Virus record (IMG/VR): IMGVR_UViG_3300022723_000126
Location: 1 to 41,617 of that record
Strand: one strand, 5' to 3'
Source of the DNA: a virus
Length of the DNA: 41,617 nucleotides
The first letter of the stretch is position 1. Each line of letters begins with the position of its first letter. Position numbers and translations under genes: made by a program. Shown here piece after piece: positions 39,434 to 41,617 of this stretch. The notes below the pieces were generated by a model, which saw only the letters and a program-made list of their open reading frames with translations, was not told the origin of the DNA and did not search any database.

Positions 39434-39978
39434 GGGTGGTCGGTCTAGACTTGTCCCTCCGGTCGACTGGCTGGGCGTTGTTCGAGAACCACCGACGCGA
39501 AACCGGTGTGATTGTGTCCTCGATTACCGAGGATCCTGCCCGGATGGTCGAGATTTGCGACCGGGTTTTGGATCGGGTGCTCACGCCTCAGCGCCCTGTG
39601 TCGGCTAGCACGATTGTGATGGTCGAGGGTTTTGCGTTTGGGTCTAGGGGCCGCGCGGCGGTATCGCTTGGCGGCCTGGGTTGGCTGGTTCGGGCCAACT
39701 TGTACCGGCGAGGCATCGCCTACATGGACGTCCCTCCCGCGGTGTTGAAAAAGTATGTGACCGGAAAAGGGAACGCCAAAAAGGACGTGATGATGCGCGA
39801 TGTGTATCGCCGGTGGGGGTTCGAGGCGCCCACGACGGATGAGGCGGATGCGTTTGCGCTAGCCATGCTGGGGCAAACTGTCCTTGATGCAGGGTCTGGT
39901 AGGCTGACCAAAGCCGACCAGGCGATTGTGGCGTCTTTAGGGGAGTGTCCGCTAATGATCGAAAGGAAAAACCGATGA
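39430..39978 (+). CDS. RuvC-like Holliday junction resolvase (right TIR copy)
   Basis: Identical to 1640-2188; TTG 39430 or GTG 39436 start. Confidence 0.8.
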   Translation: MRVVGLDLSLRSTGWALFENHRRETGVIVSSITEDPARMVEICDRVLDRVLTPQRPVSASTIVMVEGFAFGSRGRAAVSLGGLGWLVRANLYRRGIAYMDVPPAVLKKYVTGKGNAKKDVMMRDVYRRWGFEAPTTDEADAFALAMLGQTVLDAGSGRLTKADQAIVASLGECPLMIERKNR

Positions 39979-40322
39979 CAAGAGTAGGGAAAGCCAACCG
40001 CCGACTGCTCGCCCTGGCCACCTTCTTTTTGCCGGCGTGCTACTTGTCTACGGGGTCGCCGGAGGACCGGCCCGGCATGCCCCCGGTCGTGTGGATGTCA
40101 GGGCGCCCTGGGCCCGCCCCGTCGCCCCGACCGGTCTGCGTCGAGGTGGACCCCTCGTCCCTCCTGTGGGCGCGCGCGGTCTGCCCGCCGGGATATCGGG
40201 AGGTGTGCGAGGCAGGGACGCCGACTTGCTTCGGCCTGGGCGAGCGGTCACCGGCCTGTCGGCTTGCCGGCGCGTCTATCACCTTCGCCGGGCAGGGGCC
40301 GACTTGCGCGCCCGCCCGGTAA
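39975..40322 (+). CDS. Cys-rich lipoprotein, 115 aa (right TIR copy)
   Basis: Identical to 1296-1643; ATGA overlap with the resolvase. Confidence 0.65.
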   Translation: MTRVGKANRRLLALATFFLPACYLSTGSPEDRPGMPPVVWMSGRPGPAPSPRPVCVEVDPSSLLWARAVCPPGYREVCEAGTPTCFGLGERSPACRLAGASITFAGQGPTCAPAR

Positions 40323-40407
40323 AAAACGTGCCGATGGGGGGTTGCCGATCATCAGCGCACCCGGCGAGGGTCATTAGACACGTGGCGATGGTCAGTAGGG
40401 TTTTCAT
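40279..40407 (-). CDS. Small lipoprotein, 42 aa (right TIR copy)
   Basis: Identical to 1211-1339; convergent with the Cys-rich lipoprotein. Confidence 0.5.
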   Translation of the reverse strand: MKTLLTIATCLMTLAGCADDRQPPIGTFFTGRARKSAPARRR

Positions 40408-40469
40408 GGTGCTTGCTCTCCTATGTGTTAGACCTGATGTGCTCTCTTGAGCACAGGGTAAAGGTACGG
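40408..40469. promoter_or_regulatory. Conserved hairpin leader (right TIR copy)
   Basis: Inverted copy of 1149-1210; hairpin at 40438-40455. Confidence 0.55.
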
Positions 40470-40507
40470 GTTGCCGTCCGTACTTGTATTGGTGAAGGGA
40501 AAAGCGC

Positions 40508-40675
40508 ATGGATGAACAGAAAGATAGTCGCACTGACAACAACACCCCCGACCTGGACCTGTCTCCGGGTGACCAGGCCGCGCTACGCGCGCTCCGAGTG
40601 CTCGAGGCGTGGGCGGAGGCGCGACGCCGGGTCGTGGAGCTCGGCGGCGCCAAGCGCCTGCGCACGTGGCCATGA
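40508..40675 (+). CDS. Small hypothetical protein, 55 aa (right TIR copy)
   Basis: Identical to 943-1110. Confidence 0.6.
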   Translation: MDEQKDSRTDNNTPDLDLSPGDQAALRALRVLEAWAEARRRVVELGGAKRLRTWP

Positions 40676-40848
40676 GCGAGCCCGTCGGCCACGGTCGACT
40701 GCGAGACCGACTGGCGCAGGCCGAGGCCGAGCGTGACGAAGCGCTCCGCCGTGAGGTGGGTCTGATGTCCGAGGTGTCGGCTCTACGGGCGGACGTTGCC
40801 GAGCTGCGCCGGCGGATTGCCGAGCTAATCAAGGGTACCAATCAGTGA
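40672..40848 (+). CDS. Small coiled-coil protein, 58 aa (right TIR copy)
   Basis: Identical to 770-946; ATGA overlap. Confidence 0.65.
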   Translation: MSEPVGHGRLRDRLAQAEAERDEALRREVGLMSEVSALRADVAELRRRIAELIKGTNQ

Positions 40849-41024
40849 GCGAACACACCGATGAGACGACGGCCAATGCTGAGCGCGCGCTGCGGGCCGA
40901 GTATTCTCGGCTGGTGAGCCGGCTACAGTCACAGGGGGACCGGATGGACCCCTGGATGCTCGCCTACACACGAGTGCGCATGCTGGTGCTCCGGCAGGAG
41001 TTGGCGTCCAGCGACCACGAGTGA
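40845..41024 (+). CDS. Small hypothetical protein, 59 aa (right TIR copy)
   Basis: Identical to 594-773; GTGA overlap. Followed by A8 and G9 runs. Confidence 0.6.
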   Translation: MSEHTDETTANAERALRAEYSRLVSRLQSQGDRMDPWMLAYTRVRMLVLRQELASSDHE

Positions 41025-41127
41025 AAAAAAACGAGAGAGGGGGGGGGTAGCCGCCGCGGCTGCACGGCCGTATGTTATATGTGACGGCAGACGCCGGGAC
41101 GGAAAACCGAGACAAAACGACGAGCAG

Positions 41128-41460
41128 GTGAACGTGGATTACGCAACTTCGGAAAAACTCCTCTGCTGGCTCTCCGGCGAGTCTGGCATGGACGAGCACG
41201 CCACCCGCGCGGCCGACTTCGCCGTGGATCTGGGGGAGGTACGCTCGACGTCGGAGCTCGATGCGGCCACCTTCCGCCGGGTGGCCAAGAGGCTGGGCCG
41301 CCACGGGGTGGCAGGGGCGGACAAGCTCCAGGCGGCCGGCGAGCTTGTCGCCGACGTACATCGGCACCTGCGGGCGGCGCAGGCCGCGGCAAAGAAGGCG
41401 GCGCGACTCGCTGCCGAGGGCGAGCGCGAAGCCGAGCGCTACCTCGAGTCGGTGGAGTGA
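41128..41460 (+). CDS. Hypothetical protein, 110 aa (right TIR copy)
   Basis: Identical to 158-490; last gene before the right terminus. Confidence 0.65.
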   Translation: MNVDYATSEKLLCWLSGESGMDEHATRAADFAVDLGEVRSTSELDAATFRRVAKRLGRHGVAGADKLQAAGELVADVHRHLRAAQAAAKKAARLAAEGEREAERYLESVE

Positions 41461-41617
41461 CGTGAGCCGCTCAGGCCGAGCTAGTCCAAGCTAGGCTCCC
41501 CAAGGAAGGCTAAACGCTTGATCAGCGGGTTAGCCCACTTGGGTGAGCCAGGGCCTGGGGTGGCACAGCGTGGCACACCCACTTAGACTAGACTAAGTCT
41601 AAGCTAAGCTTAGACTT
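41461..41617. other. Palindrome-rich terminus (telomere-like), right
   Basis: Mirror of 1-157. Palindromes read here as GAGCCGCTC (41464-41472), the imperfect 28-bp element 41508-41535, CCCACTTGGG (41534-41543), CCAGGGCCTGG (41548-41558), CTTAGAC/GTCTAAG (41582-41588 and 41597-41603) and the terminal hairpin 41595-41617. TGGCACA occurs twice in direct orientation between them. No coding sequence is apparent. Confidence 0.6.

Larger units (their letters stand above)
34533..41617. repeat. Right terminal inverted repeat (7,085 bp)
   Basis: Exact inverted copy of 1-7085. Here the arm genes lie on the plus strand and again read outward to the contig end. The inner edge retains only the last part of the metallophosphoesterase gene. 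Just inside the boundary the unique DNA carries actcacacg and the repeat carries actcacgcg, an 8-of-9 microhomology that could mark the recombination or template-switch point. Confidence 0.95.

Noticed and set aside
1-41617. CRISPR array, tRNA, integrase, transposase, protelomerase
   Set aside because: No regularly spaced repeats, no tRNA-like cloverleaf noticed by eye and no matching motifs in the proteins.

Overview
The window is a tailed-phage (siphovirus-like) genome or contig of high GC. The head genes form a set resembling phage Mu (portal of the gp29/DUF935 type, gpI-like protease/scaffold, decoration protein, gpT-like major capsid protein, gp36/DUF1320-like connector, virion-morphogenesis protein). 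They are followed by a long-tail module with a short tape measure, about 523 residues. Several small proteins carry lipoprotein signal peptides and the endolysin is an amidase, which fits a Gram-negative, high-GC host. Two Ala-rich GDWLLW-type proteins resemble proteins common in Myxococcota and relatives, but the host assignment is only a guess. I saw no integrase, transposase, protelomerase, repressor, tRNA or CRISPR array.

Layout: positions 1-7085 and 34533-41617 are exact inverted copies of each other (a 7,085-bp terminal inverted repeat, TIR) around a unique core of 27,447 bp. Each arm, read outward, holds a small gene with its own promoter and terminator, an inverted-repeat-rich control region, an AAA+ ATPase, a small protein, the large terminase, two paralogous Ala-rich proteins, a RuvC-like resolvase, a Cys-rich lipoprotein and a run of tiny overlapping genes. 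The outermost ~157 bp has no gene and is packed with short palindromes, like a telomere. The inner boundary cuts a metallophosphoesterase gene: the left copy is whole, and the right arm keeps only its 3' end.

The core is almost entirely on the minus strand and reads right to left. It has small early genes, a Dam-type methylase, a primase-polymerase/helicase/winged-helix fusion, a zinc-ribbon protein, a Sak4-like ATPase, a DUF669 protein and a PD-(D/E)XK nuclease. Then come the head genes, tail genes (including a probable -1 frameshift in the tail assembly chaperone), receptor-binding/fibre genes, and a lysis block with holin-like membrane proteins, a lipoprotein and an amidase. Many neighbours overlap by ATGA/GTGA, so translation is tightly coupled. 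Plus-strand exceptions in the core are a lipoprotein moron at 12.6 kb, whose 5' region and signal peptide are also found in the TIR, and a small gene at 27.9 kb.

Main uncertainty: a 7-kb TIR carrying the terminase is very unusual for a tailed phage. Either this is a linear phage or phage-plasmid with telomere-like ends, or the right arm is a fold-back assembly or amplification artefact of a ~34.5-kb genome. If position 1 were joined to 34532, nearly all genes would be co-directional, which is the main argument for the artefact. Read depth and long reads across 34532/34533 would decide.
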